Below are positions 63,319-64,000 of a stretch of DNA of 64,000 nt, piece by piece. The position numbers and the translations under genes were made by a program. Where the stretch lies: contig OX377203.1 in the NCBI GenBank assembly GCA_947396885.1, positions 7,378,001-7,442,000 of the forward strand, given 5' to 3'. The notes beneath the pieces are model-generated. The model had not been told where the DNA came from. It saw nothing but the letters and a program-made list of their open reading frames with translations, and ran no database searches. The stretch's first letter is position 1, and each line of letters opens with the position of its first letter. Origin of the DNA: Heligmosomoides polygyrus polygyrus. Its lineage: Eukaryota > Nematoda > Chromadorea > Rhabditida > Heligmosomidae.

Positions 63319-64000
63319 CGTCTATATGAGGATCGGTTTGCTCTAAACACAGCAAGTTTAGGTTTTAGTTGAAAAAAAGAATAGTCGGAACGTCTTGATA
63401 CGAACACGAATTTTTATTTAAATAGGAATCGCCTTATGAAAGTTGGAATTTTTCAAAACATGATAAAGAGTCAAAAAACTGAAAGAAAACGAAAAAGAAA
63501 TGCAACATTTAAAAATACACAACGATTACAGAGAATAATCGAAATCTTAAAAAAAGTGCGACGAAAAGAAAGGAAGTAGAAGAAATAAAAAATTAAGTGC
63601 ACAATTGAAGAAAAGGAATAGTGAAAGCTCGTTTCGTCACTGTTTTATGACAAACCTCTCTTTAGTGCCCTACCCATACTAACATGTTAAACAAAATTAT
63701 TCGGGAAAGGCCCTCAAATCGGGTTATTTATGGTATACAAGTGCTCCGACACGCCTATCGGCGTGTCCCACACTTGCGCTCTTCGCGCGACCTTAGATAG
63801 TCACTAAGCCAAGATCACTCACTTCAAGCAGCTGCTCTGCTTGTAAGCAGTTCTTCGATATGAAACCGTCCAGCTCTCCCTCCCTCCATCCTCAACATCT
63901 CTTCAACGTCGGCACTATCTTCAGGCAGTTCAGAAACGTAATTTATTTGCGTTAATCAGTGCTTTCGTGCTCAGACTGTTGTGGAGCACTCCTTCGGCCA
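63319..64000 (-). promoter_or_regulatory. 5' flank of IFT139 with a possible trans-splice or UTR acceptor
   Basis: The sequence reads GTGTTTAG at 63350-63343, 24 nt upstream of the ATG. This is a good 3' splice site and would fit spliced-leader addition, or a 5' UTR intron, in a nematode. I looked for an RFX/DAF-19 X-box (imperfect palindrome GTTNCCATNGNAAC), which controls IFT genes in C. elegans, and saw no convincing match up to the window end. The rest is purine-rich on the plus strand (63480-63600) and I see no other gene. Confidence 0.35.

Overview
This is a repeat-laden eukaryotic (animal) window dominated by one protein gene. On the minus strand, from the ATG at 63318 to the stop at 13466, I could assemble a complete 34-exon gene. 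All splice phases close, and the 1,295-codon reading frame matches TTC21B/IFT139, the TPR subunit of the intraflagellar-transport complex A (human protein about 1,316 aa). The exons sum to 3,888 nt in about 50 kb. The introns are bimodal: several are 53-95 bp, while others run to kilobases, the largest being 17.3 kb (21986-39266), because they are packed with transposons. Splice acceptors are short T-runs ending TTTCAG/TTCCAG with no long polypyrimidine tract. With the RTE-type LINEs, a Penelope-type GIY-YIG element and several mariners, this points to a nematode. That placement is an inference; I cannot name the species.

Layout. 1-13.4 kb: DNA 3' of the gene, with a Penelope-like fragment, a tRNA-derived SINE, a complex alternating repeat, three RTE LINE copies or fragments, a Tc1/mariner remnant and a chain of abutting Tourist/Harbinger-like MITEs. 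13.4-21.9 kb: the last eight exons, a dead mariner, a nested GC-rich MITE cluster and tandem repeats. 22-39.2 kb: intron 26, with a second mariner, degenerate RTE copies, a 1.47-kb mariner-derived fold-back element, and a near-intact RTE LINE with a tRNA-like 5' head. The fold-back and the RTE both sit inside one older inverted-repeat element. 39.3-48.6 kb: the middle exons (13-26), two SINE-bearing introns, a tandem array and a 742-bp inverted-repeat element with 8-bp target duplications. 48.8-63.3 kb: the first exons, more MITEs, an 818-bp inverted-repeat element, a solo LTR and arrays of ATCGAT-rich repeats. 63.3-64 kb: the 5' flank.

The observations I would follow up first are three. (1) The fold-back element carries the start of a mariner transposase on both arms and lies in a transcribed intron, so it could be a natural hairpin-RNA source against its parent mariner. 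(2) The RTE LINE appears to begin with an internal Pol III-like A/B-box head inside its target-site duplications. (3) Three RTE insertions share exactly 17-bp target duplications beginning AATTA. No prokaryotic features, CRISPR arrays or rRNA genes were seen.
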